A DNA stretch of 64,000 nt from DASZBX01 sp035943635 (GCA_035943635.1 DASZBX010000106.1:62001-126000), one strand, 5' to 3'. Shown: positions 1-9,051, numbered from the stretch's first letter. The notes: generated by a model from the letters alone, not told the origin. Numbers and translations: made by a program.

Positions 1-1893
1 GTCGTCTACGTGGGCAAGGCCAAGAACCTGCGTGCCCGCCTGGCCAACTACTTCCAGCCGCTGGCCAACCTGCACCCGCGCACCCAGGCCATGGTCACGA
101 CCGCGTGCAGCGTCGAGTGGACCGTGGTGGGCACCGAAGTCGAAGCCCTGCAACTGGAATACACCTGGATCAAGGAGTTCGACCCGCGGTTCAACGTCCG
201 CTACCGCGGCGACGACAAGTCGATCCCGAGCCTCGCGGTCACCCTGAACGAGGAGTACCCCAGCGCGCAGGTGATGCGCGGGCCGAAGAAGAAGGGCGTG
301 CGCTACTTCGCCCCCTACTCGCAGAGCTGGGCGGCCCAGGACACGATCAACGCGCTGCTGCGCGCCTTCCCGATCCGCAGCTGCTCGACCCGGGACTTCC
401 GCCGCGCCCAGAACTCCGACCGGCCCTGCCTGCTCGGCCACATCGGCAAGTGCTCCGCGCCGTGCGCCGGCTGGGTCACCCCGGACGAGCACCGGGCGAT
501 CGCCGAGGACCTGTGCAGCTTCCTGGCCGGGCGCAGCGCCGAGCACCTGGCCCGGCTGGAACGGGAGATGAAGCAGGCCGCGGCCGCGCTGGAGTTCGAG
601 AAGGCCGCCCGCCTGCGCGACGCGCTCGGCGCGGTCCGCAAGGTGCTCGAACGCAGCGCCGTGGTGTTCGGCGACGAGACCGACGCGGACGTGCTGGCCC
701 TGCACGAGGACGAGCTCGAAGTCGCGGTACAGGTCTTCCACGTGCGCGGCGGCCGGGTCCGCGGCCAGCGCGGCTGGGTGGTGGACCGGGTCGAGGACCT
801 GGACACCGCGAGCCTGGTCGAACGTTTCCTGGTGCAGCTCTACGGCGGCCAGGCCGCGGCCCAGCGCCGCGAGGAGCCCGGCGAGCACGCGGCCGAGCCG
901 GTCCCGCGCGAGATCCTGGTCCCGGCGCTGCCGCCGGACCCGGCCGCGGTGGCCGACTGGCTGGGCCGGTTGCGCAACTCGGGGAAGGTCGACCTGCGGG
1001 TGCCCCAGCGCGGCGACAAGCGCGCGCTGCTGGAGATCGTGGAGCGCAACGCGAAGCAGGCCCTGGCGCTGCACAAGACCAAGCGGGCCGGCGACCTGGT
1101 CACGCGCGGCCAGGCGTTGCAGGACATCGCCGACGCGCTGGACCTGCCTGCGGCGCCGCTGCGGATCGAGTGCTACGACGTCTCGCACCTGCAGGGCACG
1201 AATGCCGTCGCGTCGATGGTCGTGTTCGAGGACGCGCTGCCGAGGAAGGCGGAGTACCGGCGGTTCTCGATCAAGACTGTTGAGGGGCAGGATGACGTCC
1301 GGTCGATGCACGAGGTGATCACGCGCCGGTTCCGGCGCTACCTCGCCGCCCGGGATGCGCAGGCGCAGGACGAGGAACTCGCGCCCACCCGCAGCGCGTA
1401 CCCGCCGCAGCTGGTCCTGGTCGACGGCGGTCGGCCTCAGGTCGCGGCCGCGGCGGCGGCGATGGCCGAACTCGGCGTGACCGAGGTCGCGGTGGCCGGA
1501 CTGGCCAAGCGGATGGAAGAGGTCTGGCTTCCCGGCCAGTCTGATCCGGTGATCCTGCCGCGCACAGGCCAGGCGCTGTATCTCCTGCAACGCGTCCGCG
1601 ACGAGGCACACCGGTTCGCGATCACCTACCATCGCCAGAAGCGCAGCAAGGCGATGACCGCCAGCGCCCTGGACACCGTCCCGGGCCTGGGCGAGGTACG
1701 CCGCCGGGCGTTGCTGACCAAGTTCGGCTCGGTCTACGCGATGCAGCAGGCGACCGTGGAACAGCTCACTGAGGTCCCCGGCATCGGACGCAGTACCGCA
1801 GAGGCCATTCTCACGCATCTCGTGCCCGCGCAGCAGATGAGCGCGGATGGCCTGCGGGGTGGTGCGGTCGCCAAGCAATCCGCAGCACGCTGA
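1..1893 (+). CDS. uvrC: UvrABC excinuclease subunit C, 5' end outside window
   Basis: Nuclease subunit of nucleotide excision repair; with UvrB it incises DNA on both sides of a lesion in the cytoplasm. The reading frame is open from base 1 (VVYVGKAKNLRARL), so the first roughly 20-30 residues of the GIY-YIG nuclease domain lie upstream of the window. Seen in order: the rest of GIY-YIG, a cysteine-bearing linker (CLLGHIGKCSAPC), a UVR motif (LEFEKAARLRDAL) that contacts UvrB, the RNase H-like second nuclease domain (ECYDVSHLQGTNAVASMVVF, with the later LVDGG motif), and C-terminal helix-hairpin-helix repeats (VPGLGEVRRRALL, VPGIGRSTAEAIL). About 630 residues are present, the normal size. The GTG at 10 is internal and not the true start. 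Nothing looks damaged. Confidence 0.97.
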   Translation, partial: VVYVGKAKNLRARLANYFQPLANLHPRTQAMVTTACSVEWTVVGTEVEALQLEYTWIKEFDPRFNVRYRGDDKSIPSLAVTLNEEYPSAQVMRGPKKKGVRYFAPYSQSWAAQDTINALLRAFPIRSCSTRDFRRAQNSDRPCLLGHIGKCSAPCAGWVTPDEHRAIAEDLCSFLAGRSAEHLARLEREMKQAAAALEFEKAARLRDALGAVRKVLERSAVVFGDETDADVLALHEDELEVAVQVFHVRGGRVRGQRGWVVDRVEDLDTASLVERFLVQLYGGQAAAQRREEPGEHAAEPVPREILVPALPPDPAAVADWLGRLRNSGKVDLRVPQRGDKRALLEIVERNAKQALALHKTKRAGDLVTRGQALQDIADALDLPAAPLRIECYDVSHLQGTNAVASMVVFEDALPRKAEYRRFSIKTVEGQDDVRSMHEVITRRFRRYLAARDAQAQDEELAPTRSAYPPQLVLVDGGRPQVAAAAAAMAELGVTEVAVAGLAKRMEEVWLPGQSDPVILPRTGQALYLLQRVRDEAHRFAITYHRQKRSKAMTASALDTVPGLGEVRRRALLTKFGSVYAMQQATVEQLTEVPGIGRSTAEAILTHLVPAQQMSADGLRGGAVAKQSAAR

Positions 1894-1900
1894 TACCATG

Positions 1901-2338
1901 TCAGGCAGCGTTCGCCTCGTCGGCTCTGAAGTCCTCAGCCAGCGGGTCGAAGGCGAGGGCCCGGGGGTGCGCGTGCACGATCTGCCGCGCGGTGCTCTCA
2001 GCCCGGTGCGGGTCGAATCGGGCTTGGGCCCGGGCGAGTTCGCCCGCCGCGAGGGCCCTGCTGTGACTCGGCTCCGTCTGCTCGAAAACCGCCTCCGCAG
2101 CGGACAGAATCCTTTCGCTGCAAGCGACATCGGCGCTGTGAACCGACCATGCCACTTGGGCAAGCGCCCTCAGCTGGACGAGCTTGTCGTGCGAGAAACC
2201 GGCGTTGGCCTCTGCGTGCTCGGCGGCGGACACAGCCAAGTTCCCGATTGTCGTCATCGTGCAGCGCGCGGATCCGAGCCAGCATCGGTGCTCTGAGATA
2301 CGGTTCCGGCAGATCGGCCGCAATCTGCCCTGCATCAT
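1901..2338 (-). pseudogene. Decayed TPR-type repeat protein fragment
   Basis: The 3' part reads as a plausible repeat protein (from MTTIGNLAVSAAEHAEANAG at 2257 down to the stop), with the pattern ARAQARFDPHRAESTARQI typical of actinobacterial helical/TPR repeats. Upstream of about 2260 the protein-like text continues in another frame (LDDAGQIAADLPEPYLRAPM, then LARIRALHDD), so a frameshift seems to split one older gene, and no good ribosome-binding site precedes any ATG. It lies tail-to-tail with uvrC, 8 bases away. I infer a relic of a longer TPR protein; a short functional 118-residue protein from 2257 cannot be excluded. Confidence 0.4.
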
Positions 2339-2504
2339 CGAGCAGTCGCCGCGCTGGCGGCCATTCCTGTCGGCGGTTCGATCCGGTCCGGCGTGTGATC
2401 GGCCACGCGCGTCAGCCTCCTTGCCGCTGCCTGATGTGCAAACCGACTCTAGTCGGAGCGGATCTGCACGGCTGCGAGGCTCCAGGCGTCCTCGGCGGTT
2501 ACGC

Positions 2505-3101
2505 TCACGCCTGCTTCGGCAGCGCCAGCCGTCGCGCGGCCTCCACGACGAATTCGCGGCGGCGGGCGCGTTCGGTCAGGTCTTCGTTGTCCGCGCCGGT
2601 CAGCATGCGGGCGAGCTGCGGTACGGAGGACCAGTACGCGGCCATCGCGATCAGCAGGAACGCCAGGTGTGACGCGTCCAGGCCGTCGTCGAGTATTCCG
2701 TCCTGCTGCGCGGTCGCGAAGGAGTGCACCTTGATCTGGTAGTGCGCGGTGCGGTTGGCCTCGTCGGCCGGGGCGCCGCCGGCCAGGCCCTCCCACAGGA
2801 GCAGCCGGGCCAGTTCCGGGTGGGCCGCGTGGTAGTCGAACGTGCGCCCGGCGAACTCTCCTATGTCTTCCAGGCTCGCGTCCGTGCGGGCGACCGAGGA
2901 GGCCAGCTTGTCGAGTTCGTCCGTCAGCACCGACTCGAACAGGGACTGCTTGTCGCCGAAGTACTTGTACAGCCGTTCCTTGTTGATCCCGGCCCGCTCG
3001 GCGATCCGGGTCATGGTCGTGCCGTCCGGCCCGCGTTCGGCGAACTCGGCCGTGGCCGCCTCTTTCAGCCGCCGCCGGGTCTCCTCGGTGTCCCACGCCA
3101 T
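2505..3101 (-). CDS. TetR/AcrR family repressor
   Basis: One-component DNA-binding repressor of 198 residues. The N-terminal helix-turn-helix is clear (RRRLKEAATAEFAERG, then TTMTRIAERAGINKERLYKY), and the alpha-helical ligand-binding domain ends in a TetR_C-like segment (FLLIAMAAYWSSVPQLARML). The ATG at 3101 fits the usual short N-terminal arm better than the in-frame GTG at 3107. It is divergent from the short-chain dehydrogenase at 3242, and a perfect 9-bp inverted repeat lies between them at 3172-3193, so it probably represses that gene and itself. The inducer is unknown. Confidence 0.88.
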   Translation of the reverse strand: MAWDTEETRRRLKEAATAEFAERGPDGTTMTRIAERAGINKERLYKYFGDKQSLFESVLTDELDKLASSVARTDASLEDIGEFAGRTFDYHAAHPELARLLLWEGLAGGAPADEANRTAHYQIKVHSFATAQQDGILDDGLDASHLAFLLIAMAAYWSSVPQLARMLTGADNEDLTERARRREFVVEAARRLALPKQA

Positions 3102-3171
3102 GAGCACGAGTTTAGCCCATGTCCAACGGCAACGTTGCGGTTGTCGGCCGGAGGGGTTAGCATCGGAATCA

Positions 3172-3193
3172 CCAACTCCAACGATGGAGTTGG
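3172..3193. promoter_or_regulatory. Probable TetR operator
   Basis: CCAACTCCA and TGGAGTTGG form a perfect 9-bp inverted repeat separated by ACGA, in the divergent TetR/SDR intergenic space; TGGAGTTG is partly repeated just downstream. Its position between the two starts fits an autoregulatory operator. Confidence 0.65.
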
Positions 3194-3241
3194 AGTTGTA
3201 GCCGGAATCCGGGTCGGAGTTCGGACCTAGGAGGGACCAGG

Positions 3242-4000
3242 ATGAACATCGACATCTCAGGCAAGGTCGCCGTGGTGACCGGCGCCGCCCAGGGGATCGG
3301 CCGCACGCTGGCCCTGGGCCTGGCCGCCGAGGGCGCGCGGGTGGTGGTACTGGCCCGGGATCTGGCCCGGGCGCAGGCGGTGGTCGACGAGATCGCCGCG
3401 CTCCCGGACGCGCCCGCGGCCCTGGCCGTGCAGGCCGACGTGAGCGACGAGCCCGCGGTCGCCCGCGCCGCCGCCGAGGTGGAGTCCGCCTTCGGCCGGG
3501 TCGACGCGCTGATCAACAATGCCGGCTGGATGCCCGGCCGCCGGCCGGTGCTGGAGCTGGACCTGTCCGTGCTCCGGCGAGTGCTGGACTCGAACCTGGT
3601 CGGCTGCTTCCTGACCACGAAGCACTTCGCGCCGCTGATGATCCGCGGGGGCGGCGGCCGGATCGTGTACATATCGAGCATCGCGGGCGTGCAGTCCGCC
3701 CCGGGCGGCGCTCCGTACGGCGCGTCCAAGGCCGCGGTGAACATCCTGGCCAACGTCGTACACCAGGAGCTCGCCGACCAGGGCGTCCGCACCGTCGCCG
3801 TGGCGCCCGGCCTGACCTACACGCCCGGCATGCGCGCGATCGCCAGCGAGGACCATCTCGCCCACGTCGCCGCCAACTACCCCAACGGCCGAATAGGCGA
3901 GGCGGAGGACCTGGTCGGCCTGATCACCTTCCTGTGCGGCGACGCGGCGAACCACCTGTCGGGCACGGTGATCACGGTTCGGCCGAACGCGAATCGGTAG
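3242..4000 (+). CDS. SDR family NAD(P)-dependent oxidoreductase
   Basis: Classical short-chain dehydrogenase/reductase of 252 residues, predicted cytosolic. It has the TGxxxGxG nucleotide-binding motif (TGAAQGIGRTLALGLA), the NNAG motif (INNAGWMPG), the catalytic Ser in YISSIAG and the YxxxK pair in PYGASKAAV. The start is an ATG behind a strong AGGAGG. The acidic or basic residue after beta-2 (LARDLARA) leans to NADP(H), but this is a weak call. It is preceded by the TetR operator, so it is probably induced by a small molecule sensed by that regulator. The substrate cannot be told from sequence. Confidence 0.9.
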   Translation: MNIDISGKVAVVTGAAQGIGRTLALGLAAEGARVVVLARDLARAQAVVDEIAALPDAPAALAVQADVSDEPAVARAAAEVESAFGRVDALINNAGWMPGRRPVLELDLSVLRRVLDSNLVGCFLTTKHFAPLMIRGGGGRIVYISSIAGVQSAPGGAPYGASKAAVNILANVVHQELADQGVRTVAVAPGLTYTPGMRAIASEDHLAHVAANYPNGRIGEAEDLVGLITFLCGDAANHLSGTVITVRPNANR

Positions 4001-4060
4001 CTACGGGGCTGTTGGCAGCCGGCAGCCGACTGCCGGCCGTCGGGGGCGCCGGGAGGGGCG

Positions 4061-5155
4061 GTGACTGTGGGAAAACCCCATGACATGCCCGCGATACTGA
4101 ACCGAGCTGAGCAGTGCAGGGAGGGCGGCATGGCGCCGGAGAGGTGGGTGGCGGGTTTCTCGGCGTGGTGCCGGGACATGGACGAACTCGGGCTCATCCA
4201 CGCCTTCGCGGTGAATATGGACGCGGATGTCGTGTGCTGGTTGACGTCCGTGTTCGCTGAGAACGGGTCCCTGCCCGGTCCGGACCTCGGCCGAATACTC
4301 TTCGACCGTCGGTTGGCCGTGGCCCGGACGGCCCTGGCCCGGCTGATCGACGCTTTCGAGCGGGAGTCAGGCGTCCGGACCGAGATGCCGATCCAGTACG
4401 AGCGGCCGTCGACCTACGACCTGAGCGGATTCGTCAAAGCCGACTCCACCTATGTCTTCGGGATATCCGAGCTCGACATACTTCTCGCGGTGGCGGAGGA
4501 TTTTCACGACGTGTTCCAGGACGTCAACCGCCGCGTCTGGCCGCTGTGTCCGGATCACCGGTGCGGCGTCCATCCCGAACGGGTCGACGATCGGGTCGGG
4601 TGGCGATGCCGAGTCGGCGACCATGTCCTGCCCGGCGTCCTGGATTCGGTGAACCCGCCTCGGTTGACCGCTGCGCACGTTGCCGAACTCGAAGAGCTCG
4701 GGATGCTCCGCTTCGATCTGTACTGGCGGTACCTCGATGACAGCGGTGGTCCGGATCGCAGTGTCCGTCTCGCGGCGCGGGACCAGTTCGGCGAGCTGTA
4801 TCCGAACTACGAGCGGATAACCAGCTTCGTCCAGGCCGGCGGCGAGTTCGGAGGGCGGGTCGCCGTTCATCTGGCGCAGACGGCGGACACCGCCGGGCGG
4901 ATCGGCCATCTCGCTGCGGGGCCCTTCGAGGACCTCTGGAATGCGGACGAGGAGGCGTTCTTCGGAGTCCTGCTCCCGGCAATCCCCGCTGACATCGGCT
5001 TACGGGCCATCACCTCGATGTACATCACGAAGGAGGCACAGGACAGGGCCAGACAGATATTGACCTCGCAGTCGCGGGCGGGTGTGGGGCGTTCGGCCGA
5101 ACTTCCTGCCGATCGTTCGGCTTGGCCTCCCGCCGAGCTCGGATCCGAGTCCTGA
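4061..5155 (+). CDS. Hypothetical protein with Cys/His cluster
   Basis: Unrecognised soluble protein of about 364 residues (an internal start such as the ATG at 4085 is possible). It has no signal peptide or membrane segment. The middle holds a zinc-ribbon-like cluster: CPDHRCGVHPE followed about 14 residues later by WRCRVGDH. The C-terminal part (RIGHLAAGPFEDLWNADEEAF) resembles the end of actinobacterial DUF6869-like proteins, but I cannot confirm that by eye. It follows the SDR after 60 bases and could share its transcript. The tail near 5095-5155 is Pro/Ser-rich and ends in a repeat region. Confidence 0.6.
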   Translation: MTVGKPHDMPAILNRAEQCREGGMAPERWVAGFSAWCRDMDELGLIHAFAVNMDADVVCWLTSVFAENGSLPGPDLGRILFDRRLAVARTALARLIDAFERESGVRTEMPIQYERPSTYDLSGFVKADSTYVFGISELDILLAVAEDFHDVFQDVNRRVWPLCPDHRCGVHPERVDDRVGWRCRVGDHVLPGVLDSVNPPRLTAAHVAELEELGMLRFDLYWRYLDDSGGPDRSVRLAARDQFGELYPNYERITSFVQAGGEFGGRVAVHLAQTADTAGRIGHLAAGPFEDLWNADEEAFFGVLLPAIPADIGLRAITSMYITKEAQDRARQILTSQSRAGVGRSAELPADRSAWPPAELGSES

Positions 5156-5177
5156 TCCGGACCCGGGTCCTGATCCG
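5149..5177. repeat. Short direct repeat, 18-bp period
   Basis: GTCCTGATCCG occurs at 5149-5159 and again at 5167-5177, spanning the stop codon of the hypothetical gene. It is simple GATCCG-rich sequence with no obvious function; a weak hairpin is possible. Confidence 0.5.
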
Positions 5178-5221
5178 AACTCACATCCGGCTCGGCAGAA
5201 GGCCGCCGACACCTGGCCCGG

Positions 5222-6277
5222 CTACGCCCGCCGGCGCCGGCGCTGGAACGGGTCGGCCAGGGCCTGCGGGACGTAGCCCGAGTCCGGCTGGGCCAGAGTG
5301 ACGCCGGGCGGGACGATCTCGTCGATCCGGTCCAGGATCTCCTCGGTCAGCACCACGTCCACGGCGCCGAGCTGGGATTCGAGCTGCTCCATCGTGCGTG
5401 GGCCGATGATCGGCGCGGTGACCGCCGGGTGGTTGAGCACGAAGGCCACGGCCAGGTGCACGAGCGGGATACCCGCCTCCTCGGCCAGCTGGGCCAGGGC
5501 GTCGGCCGCGTCCAGCTTGGGCTGGTTGCCGGGCAGGGACAGGTCGTAGCGGCCCGGGAGCCGCTCGGCGCGGCGCGAGACCGGTACGTCCCGGCCCTTG
5601 CGGTAGTTGCCGCTGAGCCAGCCGCCGGCCAGCGGGCTCCACGGCAGCACGCCCATGCCGTACTTCTGCGCGGTGGGCAGCACGTCCGCCTCGATCCCGC
5701 GCACCAGCAGGGAGTACGGCGGCTGCTCGGTCATGAACCGGCCCAGGCCGCGCTGCTGCGCAGTCCACTGCGACTCGACCATCAGGTGCGCCGGGAAGGT
5801 GGACGAGCCGAAGGAGCGGATCTTGCCCTGGCGCTGCAGATCGGTCAGGGCGGACAGGGTCTCCTCGATGTCCGTGCCCTCCTCGGGCCGGTGCACCTGG
5901 TACAGGTCGATCCAGTCCGTGCCCAGGCGGCGCAGGCTGTTGTCGACCTCCTGGATGATCCAGCGGCGCGAGTTGCCCCGGCGGTTCGGGTCGGCCTCGC
6001 CCTTGCCGTCGACCGGGTCCATCGCGGCGTGGAACTTGGTGGCCAGCACCACCCGGTCGCGGCGGCCGTCGGCCAGGGCCTTGCCGACGATGACCTCCGA
6101 CTCGCCCTGCGAGTAGACGTCCGCGGTGTCGATGAAGTTGATCCCGGCGTCCAGGGCCCGGTGGATGATCCGGACCGACGCGTCGTGGTCCGGTTCGCCC
6201 CAGGCGCCGAACATCATCGCGCCCAGGCACAGCGGGCTTACTTGCATTCCTGTGGTTCCCAGACCTCTATATTCCAT
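5222..6277 (-). CDS. Aldo/keto reductase
   Basis: NADPH-dependent (alpha/beta)8-barrel oxidoreductase of 351 residues. The AKR tetrad is visible: Asp and Tyr in FIDTADVYSQGESE, Lys in VLATKFH, His in YQVHRPEEG. The NADP-binding C-terminal stretch is HPAVTAPIIGPRTMEQLESQ. The start is taken at ATG 6277 (MEYRGLGTTGMQVSPLCLG), where aldo/keto reductases normally begin; longer in-frame extensions are arginine-rich and unlikely. It resembles the YajO/general stress AKR group; the substrate is unknown. It is convergent with the hypothetical gene at 4061 and divergent from the ferritin-like gene at 6534. Confidence 0.92.
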   Translation of the reverse strand: MEYRGLGTTGMQVSPLCLGAMMFGAWGEPDHDASVRIIHRALDAGINFIDTADVYSQGESEVIVGKALADGRRDRVVLATKFHAAMDPVDGKGEADPNRRGNSRRWIIQEVDNSLRRLGTDWIDLYQVHRPEEGTDIEETLSALTDLQRQGKIRSFGSSTFPAHLMVESQWTAQQRGLGRFMTEQPPYSLLVRGIEADVLPTAQKYGMGVLPWSPLAGGWLSGNYRKGRDVPVSRRAERLPGRYDLSLPGNQPKLDAADALAQLAEEAGIPLVHLAVAFVLNHPAVTAPIIGPRTMEQLESQLGAVDVVLTEEILDRIDEIVPPGVTLAQPDSGYVPQALADPFQRRRRRA

Positions 6278-6533
6278 GGCTTGATCATAGGTTCGCCCGC
6301 GGGCCGGGCCAATGCCGGGTGGGTCGATCCCGCACCGCCGCACCTCGCGCGATCAAGCCTGTGGCCTGGCAAGGTGCTCTGCGGCCGAGCCATCCGGGGG
6401 TGCGCGGTTCACCGGTTCGGCCGATGCCGCCCGCCGCCCGGTTGCGGGCCGGCGCAGTCCGGCCGTTGACTGGGAACGACCTGTCCGTACGCGGGGCCGA
6501 CCGGCGCGAAACCGCCGGGGAAGGCGGTGGCGA

Positions 6534-7319
6534 ATGCTCTCGGCAGCGAACCTCCTGCGCGAGATCCACGACGACGACGAGACCTTCCGCTTGTTCTGCA
6601 GCATCGCCATGCAGGGCGAGCGGCAGGGCGGCTGGGAGAACGGCCGGATCGCGGCCCTGGTGTCCGACCAGGACCTCGCGCCCAAGATCGCCCGGCACGG
6701 AGCCGACGAGGACAAGCACGGCCGGATCTTCCGGGCCCTGCTGCGCCGCCGGGGCCTGGAGCCCGTGGACGTCCCGGCCGGCGCGAACTACACGATGCTG
6801 CTGGAGCAGCAGGGCATCGGCCTGGCCCACGACCGGCTGCGCCGGGACGAGCAGCTCACCGACCAGGACGTCATCACCTACCTCGTACACAGCCGGGTGA
6901 CCGAGCAGCGCGCGGCCGAGCAGATGGGCCTGCTGCGCAAGGTGTTCGGCGACGACCCGGACGTCGGCCGCGCGGTCAGGCTGATCTGCGCCGACGAGGA
7001 CAACCACCTGGCCTACTGCCACGAGGAACTGCTCCGGCTGGCCGACCGGGGCGAACGCGCCCGGATCGCCCGGCTGCTGCGCCGCACCGCCCGGGCCGAG
7101 ATCCGCACCTACCGGGACGTCAGCCTCGTGGTCATGGCGCAGATGGGCCGCCTGCTGCACTGGTCCCGGGCCCGCCGGGCCTTGCTGGCGCTCGGGATCC
7201 GCGCCGTGTACCTCGCCGAACTGCTCGTCGGCTGGCGCCGGATGGTCACCCTCACCAGCCCGGCCCGGCGCAACGCCCTCGGCGGCTCGGCGCTGCGCGA
7301 CCCGTCCCTGGAGTACTGA
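6534..7319 (+). CDS. Ferritin-like diiron protein
   Basis: Helical-bundle protein of 261 residues with two ExxH-type metal motifs (DEDKHGRIFR near residue 60 and DEDNHLAYCHEE near residue 160) plus an early Glu (MQGERQGG), as in ferritin-like/rubrerythrin-like domains. Its role may be oxidative or metal stress, or a diiron oxidase reaction; sequence alone does not decide. The ATG at 6534 follows a GGAAGGCGGTGG purine stretch; the frame is open further upstream but reads as low-complexity arginine-rich sequence. A strong bidirectional terminator follows at 7363. Confidence 0.72.
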   Translation: MLSAANLLREIHDDDETFRLFCSIAMQGERQGGWENGRIAALVSDQDLAPKIARHGADEDKHGRIFRALLRRRGLEPVDVPAGANYTMLLEQQGIGLAHDRLRRDEQLTDQDVITYLVHSRVTEQRAAEQMGLLRKVFGDDPDVGRAVRLICADEDNHLAYCHEELLRLADRGERARIARLLRRTARAEIRTYRDVSLVVMAQMGRLLHWSRARRALLALGIRAVYLAELLVGWRRMVTLTSPARRNALGGSALRDPSLEY

Positions 7320-7362
7320 GAAACGCCCTTTTGCCGCTGCCGAATCGAGGCGGGGAGCGCAA

Positions 7363-7395
7363 CGGGCCGGGTGCGGAACCTCCGCACCCGGCCCG
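7363..7395. terminator. Bidirectional intrinsic-type terminator
   Basis: Perfect 15-bp GC-rich stem (7363-7377 with 7381-7395) and a 3-base loop, between the convergent ferritin-like and chitinase genes. Confidence 0.8.
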
Positions 7396-7469
7396 CTCGC
7401 TTGACCGTCTCTTATAACTGACTACAAGAGCGCTTACTCCTGTTGGCTACTGCCTGTCGGGAACCCGGA

Positions 7470-8738
7470 TCAGCAGGCGCCGTTGTCGTTCCACGCACCG
7501 GAAGCGCCGCCCGGGACCTCGTTGTAGTTCCACTGGTTCGCGGTCCAGCTGTGGCCGTTGTAGGAGACCTTGTTGCCGGACGAGTACGAACTCGTCGAAC
7601 TCCAGGCCGTCGCGCAGCTGCCGGTTCCGCCGCCGGGCGTGGTCGGCGGGGCCGTCGGCGCACCGGTGGTCGGCGGCGTGGTCGGCGGGTTGGTGGTCGG
7701 CGGCGGGCCGACCGGCGGGGTGGCCCCGGCGAACTCGGCGTCGTACTTGGTGAAGTCCCAGCTGTTCTGGGCCACGCTCGAACAGGTCCCGGACAGGGTG
7801 CCGTTGTTGGTCGGCGGGTTGCACTGCCGGTCCCGGTTCACCGCCCAGAACGAGTACCGGCCCAGGCCCACGCTCTGCGCCCAGGTCAGCACCGACTGGA
7901 AGTCCGCCTGGTAGAAGTACTCGGCCGAGTCGGTCCGGCCGTTCATCGAGGAGACCCCCTCGTGCGCGTACGCGGTGGCCGAGCTCCAGCCGAAGGTGCT
8001 GGTCAGGATCCCGTTGAACGACTGCAGGGCGCTGATCTGGCTGGCCGCGCCGCCGAACCCGCCGTCGAACGGCATGATCGAGTAGTCGTTCGGGGTGAAG
8101 CCGAGCGACTTGGCCTCGTCCAGCAGCTGCTCGCCGAACCAGCCGGTGCCCGAGGTGGTGCCCGGGATGGTGATCGAGATGTAGAGCCCGGAGTTGTTGC
8201 GCTGCAGGATCTGCGCCGCACCGAGCTCGTTCGCGATCGAGCTGGAGCTCTCGTACTCCGGCTCCTCGAGGTCGAGGTCGATCGCGTGCAGGCTGTAGGC
8301 GTTGATCACCTGCTGCTCGGCCGCGGCGGTGGCCGCGGCGCTGCCGCAGACCTGGCCCAGCTTGGTGCCGTTGTAGCCGCCGAAGGACACGGCCACGTCG
8401 CCGCCGGCCGCACGCAGGGCGCTGATCTGCCCGGCCACCGCGTCCGAGCCGGACACGGCGCTGCCGCCGCCGTCCCAGGCCGGGGTGCAGCTGCTGCCGT
8501 TCTCGGCCAGCACGAAGGCCAGCACGTAGGCCTTCTGTCCGGTTGCCGCCATCACCTGGGTCAGGTCCGGCGGGTCGTTCTGCAGCGGCATGTCGTAGGG
8601 GGCCGAGGCGTACCAGTTGCTGCTCAGGGCGGCCGGGGCGCTCGCGACGGCGCTGCCCGCGGTCAGCACCGCGATGCCGCCGCCCGCGGCCACCACACAC
8701 GAGGCGGCGATGACGGCCGCGGCTTTGTATCTGCGCAC
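7470..8738 (-). CDS. Secreted GH18 chitinase with C-terminal chitin-binding domain
   Basis: Extracellular chitin hydrolase of 422 residues. Residues 1-34 form a signal peptide (VIAASCVVAAGGGIAVLTAG). The GH18 barrel follows, with the SxGG motif (SFGG, about 118-121) and the catalytic motif HAIDLDLE at 151-158: Asp154, Asp156 and the acid Glu158 of DxxDxDxE are kept, while the first Asp is His. A Pro/Thr-rich linker (about 345-375) leads to a CBM5/12-type domain with paired Trp and Tyr (WSSTSSYSSGNKVSYNG, WTANQWNYNE). The start is GTG 8738 with GGGAG five bases upstream. A DasR-like operator precedes the gene, fitting control by N-acetylglucosamine metabolism. Confidence 0.92.
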   Translation of the reverse strand: MRRYKAAAVIAASCVVAAGGGIAVLTAGSAVASAPAALSSNWYASAPYDMPLQNDPPDLTQVMAATGQKAYVLAFVLAENGSSCTPAWDGGGSAVSGSDAVAGQISALRAAGGDVAVSFGGYNGTKLGQVCGSAAATAAAEQQVINAYSLHAIDLDLEEPEYESSSSIANELGAAQILQRNNSGLYISITIPGTTSGTGWFGEQLLDEAKSLGFTPNDYSIMPFDGGFGGAASQISALQSFNGILTSTFGWSSATAYAHEGVSSMNGRTDSAEYFYQADFQSVLTWAQSVGLGRYSFWAVNRDRQCNPPTNNGTLSGTCSSVAQNSWDFTKYDAEFAGATPPVGPPPTTNPPTTPPTTGAPTAPPTTPGGGTGSCATAWSSTSSYSSGNKVSYNGHSWTANQWNYNEVPGGASGAWNDNGAC

Positions 8739-9051
8739 GTGAACTCCCAGGGAAAGGCGGTGGGGACGAAGGAAGGAGCGGCGTGCGCCGTACGCCGAGC
8801 CCCGGCCGGGCCGGCCGCCGGAGCGACTCGGCGGAGAACCGGGACTGACTACAAAATGGACTAGACCACGGTCGGAGTCAAGTCGTTCCGGCCCGCCCGC
8901 GCGGCAAGTTCGCCTACCGCACCGTTCGCCGCGCCGAACCGCCGCTGCCCGACCCCGCGGGGATCCGGGGCCGCCGCGAGGGCATACGCTGGTATCCGCG
9001 GGTACCGGCAGTACCCCGGGAGATACTTACCGTGAGATAGGCGGACAGCAG
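8739..9051. other. Divergent intergenic region, chitinase/peroxiredoxin
   Basis: 313 bases without a gene. It contains the DasR-type site at 8857-8868 and, toward the peroxiredoxin, a short run of moderately AT-rich sequence (near 9020-9045) where its promoter should lie. No small ORF with a good ribosome-binding site was seen. Confidence 0.5.
8857..8868 (-). promoter_or_regulatory. DasR-responsive element (dre)-like site
   Basis: Read toward the chitinase the site is TGGTCTAGTCCA, one base from the palindromic Streptomyces dre core TGGTCTAGACCA. It lies about 120 bases upstream of the chitinase start, as in known chitinase promoters repressed by DasR and released by glucosamine-6-phosphate. 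Confidence 0.75.

Noticed and set aside
2376..2400. GGTTCGATCC resembling a tRNA T-loop
   Set aside because: No acceptor, D or anticodon stem can be folded around it.
5149..5177. CRISPR-like spacing of repeats
   Set aside because: Only two 11-bp copies with a 7-base interval; no array anywhere in the window.
7417..8854. 11-bp direct repeat ACTGACTACAA on both sides of the chitinase gene (7417-7427, 8844-8854), as a possible insertion footprint
   Set aside because: An 11-bp match in this span is within chance, there are no inverted repeats or mobility genes, and the second copy lies next to the gene's own regulatory site.
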